Positions 9,082 through 16,478 of a stretch of 64,000 bases of DNA are shown here, piece after piece. The notes beneath the pieces were generated by a model, which worked only from the letters and a program-made list of their open reading frames with translations, was not told the origin of the DNA and did no database searches. The translations under genes and the position numbers were made by a program. The stretch's first letter is position 1. Every line of letters begins with the position of its first letter. This DNA is from Actinomadura sp. NBRC 104425 (GTDB lineage: Bacteria; Actinomycetota; Actinomycetes; Streptosporangiales; Streptosporangiaceae), in the NCBI RefSeq assembly GCF_030269545.1, contig NZ_BSTN01000014.1, positions 123,825 to 187,824 on the forward strand, read 5' to 3'.

Positions 9082-9563
9082 CGGCCGGTGAGCCCCCGCA
9101 GCGCGGCCACGATCGCCTCCGGCTCGGGCGGGCAGCCCGGCACCTCCACGTCGACCGGCACGACGTCGCGCACCGCGCCGGCGACCCCGTACGCGCCCGC
9201 GAAGACCCCGCAGTCGCGGGCGCAGTCACCGAGCGCGACCACGACCTTCGGCGCGGGCACCGCCTCGTAGGTGCGGCGCAGCGCGACCTCCATGTTGCGC
9301 GTCACCGGGCCGGTCACCAGCAGCGCGTCCGCGTGCCGCGGCGAGGCCACCAGCCGCGCGCCGTACCGCTCGGCGTCGTACACCGGCCCGAACGCCGAGG
9401 CGATCTCCACCTCGCAGCCGTTGCAGGAGCCCGCGTCCACATGCCGCAGCTGGACCGACCCTCCCAGCTCGCCGAGCGCGTCCGGGACGTCCCCGGCAGG
9501 ACGTTCGGGAGGATCCTCGGCGACCCGGCCGGTCTTGCGGATCTTGCGCAGCAGATCTTTCAC
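9078..9563 (-). CDS. NuoB/HyfI-like [4Fe-4S] small subunit
   Basis: A 161-residue protein of the NuoB/hydrogenase small-subunit family. Cysteines that would bind the N2-type proximal cluster are present: CNGCE, then GDCARDCG and GCPPEP. This contrasts with the large subunit, which has lost its metal ligands, and argues that the complex still does electron transfer. I chose GTG 9563 (VKDLLRKIRKTGR) because GAGGA lies six bases upstream; an upstream ATG at 9626 lacks this. First gene of the six-gene overlapping operon. Confidence 0.9.
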   Translation of the reverse strand: MKDLLRKIRKTGRVAEDPPERPAGDVPDALGELGGSVQLRHVDAGSCNGCEVEIASAFGPVYDAERYGARLVASPRHADALLVTGPVTRNMEVALRRTYEAVPAPKVVVALGDCARDCGVFAGAYGVAGAVRDVVPVDVEVPGCPPEPEAIVAALRGLTGR

Positions 9564-9972
9564 CAGATTCCTCGGTGGTGAGCTTCGAGGGAGCCCGCAC
9601 CCGCATTCACCTTGCGTTGTGCGCAATTGCGGACTTTAGCAACTCGTTTATACGCCCCGAACGCCGAGGTCGCCTCGCCGCCGAGGAGCGAGGACGGCGC
9701 CGTCCCGGCCAATGACGCGCAACTGACCGCCATCCCCGGGCCCTACGGTGTACGCAGTTGCCACAGCCCACGCCCCTGCCAGTGCGCACGGCCGACCACC
9801 GCCCGCGGGCTCCACCAGCACATGCGGCTGCCGCCGCAAACGCCCCCGGGTACGCGCAGCCGACCACCGCCCGCGGGCTCCACCAGTGCGTACAGTTGCC
9901 CCCGCCTACGACCCAGCCCGCCACCTGCGGGTTCGACCGGTGCGCGCGGCTCCCGCCGCTGATGCGGCTCGG
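9564..9972. promoter_or_regulatory. Regulatory gap between ArsR gene and hydrogenase-related operon
   Basis: No gene is visible in these 409 bases. They should hold the promoter of the six-gene operon. Close to its start lies an inverted repeat TTGCG-TTGTG-CGCAA (9612-9626), next to GCAATTGC (9623-9630), both plausible operator-like sites. Farther up, at 9749-9960, is a degenerate tandem repeat described separately. ArsR-family proteins bind short palindromes, so the neighbouring ArsR protein may act here; that is inference. Confidence 0.4.
9749..9960. repeat. Degenerate tandem repeat, period about 68 bp
   Basis: A 28-base core starting GCCGACCACCGCCCGCGGGC occurs identically at 9791-9818 and 9859-9886, exactly 68 bases apart. 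Each core is followed by a (C/T)G(T/C)(A/G)CAGTTG-like stretch, also seen before the first copy (TGTACGCAGTTGCC) and after the second (CGTACAGTTGCC). A third, weaker copy follows at about 9924-9950. The repeat ends at the ArsR gene stop. It could be repeated binding sites or just a local duplication. Confidence 0.6.
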
Positions 9973-10332
9973 TCAGCGGTACTTGCGGGCCGACTCCGCC
10001 GGTTCGCCGGCCGCGCGCAGGTCGTCCAGCAGCTCCGCCTGCCCCGACAGCACCCCGGTCAGGATGGCGCGCGCCACCTGCAGAAGCTCGGCGACACGCG
10101 GGCTGGTCAGCGAGTAGATGACCGACGAGCCCTCCTTGCGCGACACCACGAGCCCGGCCCGCCGCAGCACGGCGAGCTGCTGGGACAGATGCGCGGGCTC
10201 GATCCCGACCTCGGGCAGCATCTCCGAGACCGCGTGGTCGCGCTCGCTGAGCAGTTCCAGCACCCGGATACGCGCCGGGTGACCGAGCGTCTTGAAGAAC
10301 TCTGCCTTCAGCTGATACAGCGGCGCCTTCAC
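9973..10332 (-). CDS. ArsR-family transcriptional regulator (Rv0081-like)
   Basis: A 119-residue winged-helix protein. The N-terminus LYQLKAEFFKTLGHPARIRV and the recognition region PAHLSQQLAVLRRAGLVVSR are typical of ArsR regulators. There is no CxC metal motif, so it probably does not sense metals through the classic site. It lies upstream of the hydrogenase-related operon in the same orientation. I recall the same order (ArsR gene, then NuoB-, HyfB-, HycD-, HycP-, HycQ- and HycE-like genes) at M. tuberculosis Rv0081-Rv0087, where Rv0081 is a hypoxia-linked regulator. That comparison is from memory. Confidence 0.88.
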   Translation of the reverse strand: MKAPLYQLKAEFFKTLGHPARIRVLELLSERDHAVSEMLPEVGIEPAHLSQQLAVLRRAGLVVSRKEGSSVIYSLTSPRVAELLQVARAILTGVLSGQAELLDDLRAAGEPAESARKYR

Positions 10333-10539
10333 GGCAGCAGGCCCTTCACGGTGGGGAACCCTGTCCTCGTCCTTGTCGTCACGGCGTCCATCCTCGTCGT
10401 CCGCATACCGCCCGGCCCAAGCCGAGCCCCTGAGACAACAAGGACGTCATCCAGACGGCGCGGGCGGACACCTACCAGGCTAGCCACCGCTCCGGTCACC
10501 CCTGTCGAGGCCTTCCCGGCGGCCCGCCGACGGCGCGTA

Positions 10540-10584
10540 GGGGAGCCCGCCGACATGGCCGGAGCCGATGCCGGCGGGCTCCCC
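10540..10584 (-). terminator. Strong hairpin downstream of flavin monooxygenase gene
   Basis: GGGGAGCCCGCCG (10540-10552) pairs perfectly with CGGCGGGCTCCCC (10572-10584) around a 19-base loop. It begins 17 bases past the stop of the monooxygenase gene. The gap 10333-10539 shows no credible gene. Confidence 0.7.
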
Positions 10585-10600
10585 GCCGGGCGGTGCGGGG

Positions 10601-11824
10601 TCAGGCGGCCGCCGCGCCCGCGCAGGCGATGTCGAGATTCCTCTCCCGGGTGATCCTGCTGCGGCTCTGGATCGAACGCAGCGCGCCGCCGATCACCGGG
10701 AGCCGGAGGCCGCGGGCGGCCATCGACCGGCCCACGATCTGCCGGTGGTTGTCGGGGGTGAAGAAGAACCGCTTACTGATCCCCGCCTCCTGGTAGGTGG
10801 TGATGTGCGGACGCAACCGCGATTCCCAGGCGCGCAGTGCGCGGGGGACATCGGCGGGGTACCGCCGCAGCATGGTGCCGAGCAGGTCGGCCCCGGCGAG
10901 CGCGGAGGACGCGCCCATGCCGCTGTAGAGACTGACGCACCAGGCGGAGTCGCCGACGAGGACGACCCGGCCGCGGGACCAGGAGTCCATCCGCGCCTGC
11001 TCCACGGAGTCGAACAGGAACTCGTCGGCGTCGTCGAGCACGTCCAGGGCCTGCTCGAGCAGCGGCCCCAGCGGCTCCGGCCCGAACGCGTCGCGAATCC
11101 GGTCGGCGGGGCGTCCGGTGAACTGCCCGTCGACGTCGTCCGTGCGATACGAGAACAGCAGGCTCTGCGGCCGGTCGGTGAACGGGAACAGCCACATCGC
11201 GCGGCCGGGCTCGAACAGGCAGATGCCGTCGCGCGGCGACACGCCGTCGAGCGGGTGCGGCAGGGCGTAGGCCGCGATCATGTAGCCGAGCCGGTGCAGG
11301 TGCTGCTCGTGCGGGCCGAAGACGAGCCGCCGGACCGTGGACCGCAGGCCGTCGGCGCCCACGACCAGGTCGAACCGCTCGGTGGTGGTCGTGCCGCCGT
11401 GCTCGAGGGCGACGTGCACACCGGACTCGTCCTGCTCGATTGCGACGGGCTGCGTCGCGAAGCGCACCTCGACGTCTCGGGGGAGCGCCTCGTACGCGGC
11501 CCGCTCGACGTCGCCGCGCAGCATCATGTGCGGTGCGCCCGGGATCTCCGCGGCCCCCAGCCCGGGCCTGCGGCCGCCCCACCGGTCGACGACGTAGGTC
11601 TTGCCGTCGCGCACGGCCCGGTCGGGCATGGCGTCGGCGAAGCCCAGCCGCCGCGCGGCGGCCCGGCCGGCGCCGAAGAGCACGATGAAGTAGCCGCCCG
11701 ACCGGCGGCCCGGCGCCCGTTCCACGATCACCGGTTCCCAGCCGATCTGGCGCAGTCGGATCGCGATGGCGATACCGCTGACACCGCAACCGACGATGAG
11801 GCAGCGTCTGCGTTCGTCGGACAT
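10601..11824 (-). CDS. FAD-dependent monooxygenase (PHBH/TetX-like)
   Basis: A 407-residue flavoprotein hydroxylase. The N-terminal dinucleotide-binding fold has VGCGVSGIAIAIRLRQIG. A second FAD contact is VVLVGDSAWCVSLYSGMGAS, where the usual GDAAH-type motif reads GDSAW. VVGADGLRSTVRRLVFG gives the DG region. GAGGAGAACC lies directly before ATG 11824. It follows the quinone-oxidoreductase-like gene by 20 bases and likely forms a two-gene unit under the divergent MarR protein. Likely role: hydroxylation or inactivation of an aromatic or polyketide compound; the substrate is unknown. Confidence 0.88.
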   Translation of the reverse strand: MSDERRRCLIVGCGVSGIAIAIRLRQIGWEPVIVERAPGRRSGGYFIVLFGAGRAAARRLGFADAMPDRAVRDGKTYVVDRWGGRRPGLGAAEIPGAPHMMLRGDVERAAYEALPRDVEVRFATQPVAIEQDESGVHVALEHGGTTTTERFDLVVGADGLRSTVRRLVFGPHEQHLHRLGYMIAAYALPHPLDGVSPRDGICLFEPGRAMWLFPFTDRPQSLLFSYRTDDVDGQFTGRPADRIRDAFGPEPLGPLLEQALDVLDDADEFLFDSVEQARMDSWSRGRVVLVGDSAWCVSLYSGMGASSALAGADLLGTMLRRYPADVPRALRAWESRLRPHITTYQEAGISKRFFFTPDNHRQIVGRSMAARGLRLPVIGGALRSIQSRSRITRERNLDIACAGAAAA

Positions 11825-11844
11825 GGTTCTCCTCGCTATGGATG

Positions 11845-12771
11845 TCACGGGACGAAAACGATGCGGTCGTCGGTCTGCACGCTCCACGCCTCGGCGACCT
11901 GCGCCAGGGGCACCGGACGCGCCTGCACGTCGATCTCGCCGGCGTGCACCGCTTCGGCGATTTCCGGCAGCTCCTCCAGGATGTCCCGGGGCGGCACCGA
12001 GCCGATGCCGCTGCCGCAGATCTGCAGCCGCGCCGCGCGCAGCACGGCCGAGTGCACCGGGCTCGTCTGCCCGGCGATCGATCCGATCTGAATCCAGTGC
12101 AGCGGGGCGCCGCGGTCGCGACGGGCCTTGATGAGCGCTGTCATCGCGACCGCCGACGGTTCCCCCCACACGTAGTCGATGACGACGTCGACATCGGCGG
12201 CGCGGTCGGCCTGCTCGAACGTCACCGTCTCGTCCGCTCCCAGCTCGTGCAGCGCGGCGAGCCGGGAGGCGTTCCGTCCGGCGGCGACCACGCGGGCGGC
12301 GCCGAACCGCTTGGCGATCTGTACCGCCATGCGTCCGGAGCTGCCGGTGGCGCCGAGGATGAGGACGCTCTGCCCCTTCTCGAACGTGATGCGGCGGCGC
12401 AGCGCGAGCCACGAGGACATGGCTGGATTCATCGCGGCGGCGATGCGCACCGCGTCGACGTCGCTCGGCAGCGGCACGCTGCGGCGGACGTCGATCACGG
12501 TCTGCTCGGCGAACATGCCCAGGGGGCCGTCGTCCAGCACCGCGTACCTGAGGGTGCCCTCCTGGTCGCGCACGACGCCGTCCACGCCGGGCACGAGCGG
12601 GAACGTGCCGGTGCTGCTGTAGTGCGTGCCGTTCGCCCGGCCCCGGACGAGCTGGTGCAGGCCGGCCGCGAGAACGTCCACGACCATCTCGTGCTCACCC
12701 CGGGCGACCGGGCTGGGGTACTCGCCGTACTGCGGCGGCGCGTCGAACGCGTTGACCACGGCGGCGCGCAT
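11845..12771 (-). CDS. NADPH:quinone oxidoreductase-like protein (MDR family, no zinc ligands)
   Basis: A 308-residue zinc-independent medium-chain dehydrogenase/reductase. The nucleotide-binding motif is VLILGATGSSGRMAVQIAKR at roughly residue 130, followed by RVVAAGRNASRLAALHELGA. No catalytic-zinc His/Cys pattern is seen at the N-terminus. GGGAGG precedes ATG 12771. It is the first gene of the unit divergent from a MarR gene, with a paired operator between them. Probable function is two-electron reduction of a quinone or enone during detoxification. Confidence 0.87.
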   Translation of the reverse strand: MRAAVVNAFDAPPQYGEYPSPVARGEHEMVVDVLAAGLHQLVRGRANGTHYSSTGTFPLVPGVDGVVRDQEGTLRYAVLDDGPLGMFAEQTVIDVRRSVPLPSDVDAVRIAAAMNPAMSSWLALRRRITFEKGQSVLILGATGSSGRMAVQIAKRFGAARVVAAGRNASRLAALHELGADETVTFEQADRAADVDVVIDYVWGEPSAVAMTALIKARRDRGAPLHWIQIGSIAGQTSPVHSAVLRAARLQICGSGIGSVPPRDILEELPEIAEAVHAGEIDVQARPVPLAQVAEAWSVQTDDRIVFVP

Positions 12772-12787
12772 GGCGCCTCCCTTCGCT

Positions 12788-12833
12788 TGGTTTGTATTAC
12801 CAACAACTTCAGGATGGTTGGTACTACAAACCA
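12788..12833. promoter_or_regulatory. Paired inverted-repeat operator in the MarR/oxidoreductase divergon
   Basis: TGGTTTGTATTACCAAC (12788-12804) and GTTGGTACTACAAACCA (12817-12833) are reverse complements apart from one central base. Each half also contains its own TTGGT/ACCAA symmetry. The array fills most of the 81-base gap between divergent starts 12771 and 12853, as expected for a MarR protein repressing both promoters. Confidence 0.75.
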
Positions 12834-12852
12834 TGTCAAGTAGTATCGGCGC

Positions 12853-13290
12853 ATGAGTTCCGACGACGCGCTGGAGGACGCTCTCGTCCGGACGTCCTTC
12901 CGGGTGGCCGCCATGCTCACCCGCATCGGCGCGGAGCACGACCTGTCCCTCACGCAGCTGCGGCTGCTCGGCATCCTGCGCGACCGCCGCCCGCGCATGA
13001 CCGAACTGGCGGCGTTCCTGGGGCTGGACAAGTCCACACTGTCCGGCCTCGTCGAACGCGCCGAACGACGGGGCCTCGTGGCACGGGGCAGGTCACCGGA
13101 GGACCGCCGGGTCGTCGACGTGTCCATCACACCGAAGGGCCGCGAACTCGCCGAACGGATACAGCAGGAGATCCGCGCGGCCCTCGCGCCCTTCACCAGC
13201 CGTCTGAGCGCGGATGACCGCCACCTGCTCACCCAGCTGCTCGACACCGTCGCCGGCAAGACGCCGGCACAGCACGACACCGCCCCGTAA
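12853..13290 (+). CDS. MarR-family transcriptional regulator
   Basis: A 145-residue winged-helix regulator. The recognition part reads MTELAAFLGLDKSTLSGLVE and the wing region EDRRVVDVSITPKGRELAER, typical of MarR. Divergent from the oxidoreductase-monooxygenase pair with a large palindromic operator between them, so it most likely represses its own gene and that pair and is released by a small phenolic or quinone ligand. The ligand is inference. Confidence 0.9.
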   Translation: MSSDDALEDALVRTSFRVAAMLTRIGAEHDLSLTQLRLLGILRDRRPRMTELAAFLGLDKSTLSGLVERAERRGLVARGRSPEDRRVVDVSITPKGRELAERIQQEIRAALAPFTSRLSADDRHLLTQLLDTVAGKTPAQHDTAP

Positions 13291-13370
13291 CACCGGCGCG
13301 GGGCCGACCAAGTCGCGCAAGTCCGCCGCCGCTGCCAGCCGGGGCCCGCATGCGAGAGGGTGAAATCGCG

Positions 13371-13560
13371 TCAGGGCGTGTTACGAAGTAGGCGGAGCCA
13401 TTCGCTGATGGCGGCGCTCTCCAGGGTGGGGCCTGGTAGCGGACGGAGAGCTTGTCGCAGCGGATGGCCACGGCCCGGTGACGCTTGAGACGGTTGATGC
13501 CGCACTTCGCGGCATGGCGGCCGGGGCCGAAGGCGGGTGGACGACCACCGCAGCCGCCCC
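13371..13560 (-). pseudogene. IS5-family transposase C-terminal remnant
   Basis: The minus strand shows the conserved end of IS5-type transposases in two frames: GRPPAFGPGRHAAKCGINRL, then KRHRAVAIRCDKLSVRYQ, shifting into ESAAISEWLRLLRNTP. The DNA at the outer end (GGGCGTGTTACGAAGTA) is similar to the end of another remnant near 47.25 kb. The rest of the element is missing. The remainder of 13291-13937 has no gene I can support. Confidence 0.6.
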
Positions 13561-13597
13561 GCTGCTGTCGGTGACCGGCCTGGCCGTCCGGAATGAA

Positions 13598-13627
13598 CGA
13601 CGTGTGCAAGTCGACTTGCACACGTCG
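13598..13627. repeat. Perfect 30-base palindrome
   Basis: CGACGTGTGCAAGTC is followed directly by its exact reverse complement, with no loop. A loop-free perfect dyad of this length suits a dimer- or tetramer-bound DNA site better than a terminator. It lies in gene-free DNA between an IS5 remnant and tRNA-Arg. Confidence 0.8.
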
Positions 13628-13896
13628 CCAGCGAGGTCGGAACTCCCATGGATCACGACAACTCCTCTCGCGCCTTCTGAGCACGCCAGGCGACCGGGAC
13701 CGGGGTACGGCGTGTCGCTGGTTCCGGCGCAGGGGGTGTCCCAGCGTCATCTCCGACGATGCTGGGGCACGCGGGCATCCCCATCACCGCCGACGTCGAC
13801 AGGCATGTGCCGGTGGACGACGGGCGGGCGGCGGCAGAGGCATTGAGCGGGGCTCTGTCCAGGGCTTGCGAGCTGGTGGCTCCCCCGTGCTCAGCA

Positions 13897-13931
13897 CAGA
13901 GGCCCCTCGGGATGCTCCCGAGGGGCCTCTG
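13897..13931 (-). terminator. Terminator of tRNA-Arg
   Basis: CAGAGGCCCCTCGGGA and TCCCGAGGGGCCTCTG form a perfect 16-base stem with a 3-base loop, starting seven bases past the tRNA CCA end. A degenerate copy of the same hairpin at 16486-16516 follows a tRNA-Arg-like fragment. Confidence 0.75.
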
Positions 13932-13937
13932 ATCCGG

Positions 13938-14013
13938 TGGCGCAGCCGGAGGGATTCGAACCCCCAACCTTCTGATCCGTAGTCAGATGCTCTATCCATT
14001 GAGCTACGGCTGC
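13938..14013 (-). tRNA. tRNA-Arg (anticodon ACG)
   Basis: The acceptor stem GCAGCCG/CGGCTGC closes a complete cloverleaf. The D arm contains TAGCTCAATGGATAGAGCA, the anticodon loop is CTACGGA (anticodon ACG, reading CGU), and the T arm contains GGTTCGAATCC. CCA is encoded (13938-13940). Fragments matching its 3' half occur at 14617-14667 and 16431-16478 on the other strand, next to an integrase. Confidence 0.97.
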
Positions 14014-14190
14014 TGGCGGGACCTAACTGTACCGGTTGTGGGGACCAGTCCGCGAATCGATTACCGAAGTCGCGTGTGAGCAGGTCGGTGGAACCGTTCG
14101 GGAGGGCGGCGCGCCAAAGGGTGGAGTCGAGACAGATGAGGTTCACGGTCCGCGGGGCCCGTGAGTCAACCCCCTGAAGGAGTACCTCCC

Positions 14191-14607
14191 ATGCGCATGT
14201 CAGCCGCCAAGCTCGCCGGCGTCCTGGTCGTCGGTGGCGCGCTGCTCTCCACCACCGCCTGCGGCCTGGTGGGCGGGGAAAAGAAGGCCGCCTGCGAGAA
14301 CATCGAGAGCGAGCTGCGGTCGCTGACGTCCGGCGGGACGGGTACGGCGGCGGCCGCGACCAACGCTCAGAAGTGGTCCGACGCCGCGGCCAAGATCCGG
14401 GCCGAGGGGCAGAAGGCGGGCGGCGACGTGGAGTCGGCGGCGACCCGCTTCGCCTCGGACCTGGAGAACACCGCGTCCATGCTGCGCAGCCTCAGCTCGG
14501 GCAACCTGTCGGGGGGCACCCGGCCGGACACCAGCTCGATGATGCAGAACGCCAAGGACCTCGGTGAGGCGTGCGGGTTCGCCAGCACCGGCTTCCGGTT
14601 CGGCTGA
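14191..14607 (+). CDS. Small secreted lipoprotein, function unknown
   Basis: A 138-residue protein with a lipoprotein signal (KLAGVLVVGGALLSTTACGL, lipidated Cys about residue 24), so it should be anchored on the outer face of the membrane. The mature part is helical, with Cys pairs (AACENIE and EACGF) that may form a disulfide. GAAGGAG lies eight bases before ATG 14191, which decides this start over an in-frame GTG at 14161. No family assigned. Confidence 0.8.
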   Translation: MRMSAAKLAGVLVVGGALLSTTACGLVGGEKKAACENIESELRSLTSGGTGTAAAATNAQKWSDAAAKIRAEGQKAGGDVESAATRFASDLENTASMLRSLSSGNLSGGTRPDTSSMMQNAKDLGEACGFASTGFRFG

Positions 14608-14616
14608 TCGCAGAGG

Positions 14617-14667
14617 CGTCTGACACGCATCAGAAGGTTGGGGGGTTCGAATCCCTCCGGCTGCGCC
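14617..14667 (+). repeat. tRNA-Arg 3' half copy (candidate att site)
   Basis: ATCAGAAGGTTGGGGGGTTC and CGAATCCCTCCGGCTGCGCC match the 3' half of the tRNA-Arg gene at 13938-14013 with one extra G. Weaker similarity reaches into the anticodon arm (TCTGAC...ATCAGA). It lies about 75 bases past the end of a tyrosine integrase, the normal place for an attachment site. Confidence 0.75.
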
Positions 14668-14669
14668 CA

Positions 14670-14709
14670 GGTCAAAGGCCCGTTCCGATCACGGAACGGG
14701 CCTTTGACC
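14670..14709. terminator. Perfect 18-base hairpin next to integrase
   Basis: GGTCAAAGGCCCGTTCCG pairs exactly with CGGAACGGGCCTTTGACC around the loop ATCA. It follows the tRNA-like repeat and lies 33 bases past the integrase stop, so it can terminate transcription from either side. Confidence 0.75.
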
Positions 14710-14742
14710 ATGGTCGTGGGAGCCACGCTGGGAGCCACCGGG

Positions 14743-15669
14743 TCATGACCCGAACAGCGCCCGGCTCATGGAGGTCGCCGCCGCCCGCTTGTCTCCCTCC
14801 AGCAGATGCCCGTACACGTCCTTGGTGATCGTGATGCTCGCGTGGCCCAGGATCTCGGAGACCACGTGCAGCGGCGTGCCCTGAGCCAGCATCAGCGATG
14901 CGCCGCAGTGGCGCAGCTCGTGGGGATGCCAGTGCCCGAGGCCGGCCTTTCGGCAGAGCCCGGAGAAGGCGTGCGAGAAGTTGTCCGGGTCCATCGGTGT
15001 ACCGACCTCGCTCGTGAAGATCAACCCGTGCTCGCGCCATAGCGGACCGGCCGCCATCTTGGCCTCGGCCTGGCGAGTCCGCTGCACCCGTAGTTTCGCC
15101 AGGATCTCGGGCGTGAGCACGAGCGTCCGTCGTGATGTGGGCGTCTTGAGCTCCGACACGACGAGACGTGTTCGCCGATCGCTCGCCTTGTCCCGGTTCT
15201 TGATGCCCTTGACGCCGTGCGTCACGCGCAGTGTGCTCGCCTCCCAGTCCAAGGCCGACCAGTGCAGGCCCAGGACCTCACCGCGTCGCATCCCGTACGC
15301 CAGCGCGAGCATCACCGCCGCCTCGAAACGATGACCGGCCGCCGTGTCGAGGAGCCGACGAGCCTGTTCGACGGTCAACGTCCGGCCTTCCTTGGCACGG
15401 ATTCTCGGCGCCGAAGATAGGGACGCGACGTTGCGCGGCACGATGCCCTCACGTTCGGCCTGCCCGAGAGCCTTCCGCAGGACCGTCCTCATGATTCGGA
15501 TGCTGTTCGCGCTGTAGCCGGCCTCTCGCTTGGCCTTCCAAAGCTTGTCAAGGCGGCGGCGCAAGCGCCGCCGCAGGCCGCCTGCTCCGGCACGCCTTAC
15601 GGGCGTGCGGCGTGGGCGCCGGTCCCTCCGGTCGCGCCGGAGCGGGCGGCCCACCGGACGAAGTACCAA
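14743..15669 (-). pseudogene. Tyrosine integrase, N-terminally degenerate
   Basis: The catalytic domain is complete: Arg in LALAYGMRRGEVLGLHW, HELRHCGASLML with the HxxR pair, and LGHASITITKDVYGHL with the nucleophile Tyr. The SAM-like core-binding part survives from about DKLWKAKREAGYSANSIR onward. The first 40 or so residues are Arg-rich and do not look like an integrase N-terminus; the arm-binding domain is absent. At 308 residues it is shorter than the usual 370-420. A frameshift or truncation near 15550-15600 is likely. Candidate att repeats lie at 14617-14667 and 16431-16478. Confidence 0.75.
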
Positions 15670-15968
15670 CCGCTGATTTCATCCGGCCCATCAGCTTCGC
15701 ACCGTGTCACGGAACGGGCAGGGCCGCCGGCGGACTCGCTCGGCTCGCCCTACGGGTGGTCTACGGCCATCAGACGGCAGCCCTCCTCACCGGGTCACGG
15801 GGTTCTGTCGAAGATGCCTCCGGCGGGGGCCTCAGGCTCCAGGATGGATCAGGCACCGAGCGTGCCGGGTCAGTGGCTGAGGTGGGTGAGGTATGGGCGG
15901 GTCCTGTAGATCCGACGCCATGCTGCACATGACCCGAGATCGTGTCTCTTTGGGAGCTGATCGATTAC
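15670..15968. other. Region without a supported gene
   Basis: This stretch follows the ragged 5' end of the integrase and leads to the DUF1330 gene. Open frames exist but none has natural-looking protein or a ribosome site. It is probably the decayed interior of the integrated element. Confidence 0.5.
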
Positions 15969-16262
15969 ATGACCGCGTACGTGATCTCCGAAGTGGAAGT
16001 GCTCGATGAGCAACTGGCCGATCGATACCGCGCCATTGCGGAGGACTCAATCGAGCACCACGGTGGGCGGTACATCGTCCGAGGTGCTGCGCCCGATGCC
16101 GTTGAAGGAGCGTGGCCAGACCAGCGGCGCCTCGTCATCGTCGAGTTCCCCGACATGGAGACGGCACGGCGGTGGTACTCGTCACGCGAGTATGGCGAAG
16201 CGCTCAAGGTCCGGGGGCAGGCCCTTGACCGCAGGCTTCTGTTTGTCGAGGGCCTCGATTGA
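15969..16262 (+). CDS. DUF1330-family protein
   Basis: A 97-residue single-domain ferredoxin-like alpha/beta protein. The start TAYVISEVEVLDEQLADRYR, the middle HHGGRYIVRGAAPDAVEG and the motif EFPDMETARRWYSSREYGEA are typical of DUF1330. The family is structurally characterised but its function is unclear. It lies inside the segment bounded by tRNA-Arg-like repeats and may be cargo of that element. ATG 15969 begins exactly at the domain start. Confidence 0.85.
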   Translation: MTAYVISEVEVLDEQLADRYRAIAEDSIEHHGGRYIVRGAAPDAVEGAWPDQRRLVIVEFPDMETARRWYSSREYGEALKVRGQALDRRLLFVEGLD

Positions 16263-16296
16263 CTGGTCATGCGCGGTGCCTGGTCTATAGACGGCG

Positions 16297-16326
16297 GTGG
16301 CTCCCGGGAGCCACGGTGGGAGCCAC
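16297..16326. repeat. GGGAGCCAC repeats, candidate integrase arm sites
   Basis: GTGGCTCCC (16297-16305), GGGAGCCAC (16306-16314) and GGGAGCCAC (16318-16326) cluster here. The same word occurs twice, 12 bases apart, at 14718-14726 and 14730-14738 beside the integrase stop. Repeated short words near both ends of an element are what arm-type integrase sites look like. Confidence 0.45.
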
Positions 16327-16430
16327 CGGGCCGAACGAGGTTGAAAGCCGCCGTACGAGTCCGGACAGCCGGAGCGGCGTTCGCCCAGCGTGCGAACTGA
16401 TCTGAACGATCCCGGAGATCGTTTGGGTAC

Positions 16431-16478
16431 CTACGGTTCAGAAGGTCAGGGGTTCGCGAATCCCGTCCGGCGGCGCCA
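16431..16478 (+). repeat. Second, more decayed tRNA-Arg 3' half copy
   Basis: CTACGGTTCAGAAGGTCAGG followed by GGTTCGCGAATCCCGTCCGG and CGGCGCCA follows the 3' half of tRNA-Arg with several changes. A hairpin at 16486-16516 (CAGGCCCCTCGGGA/TCCCAAGGGGCCTG) matches the true tRNA-Arg terminator. It is in the same orientation as the copy at 14617, so the two flank the integrase as direct repeats. Confidence 0.65.

Noticed and set aside
7120..9270. Plus-strand open frame of over 700 codons opposite the HyfB-like gene
   Set aside because: Shadow frame; Arg/His/Gln-rich without domains.
2381..9563. Functional [NiFe]-hydrogenase or formate hydrogenlyase
   Set aside because: All four metal-binding cysteines of the large subunit are missing and no formate dehydrogenase or hyp maturation genes are present in the window.
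9749..9960. CRISPR array
   Set aside because: Only two identical cores, spacing repeats itself instead of being unique, and no cas genes exist nearby.
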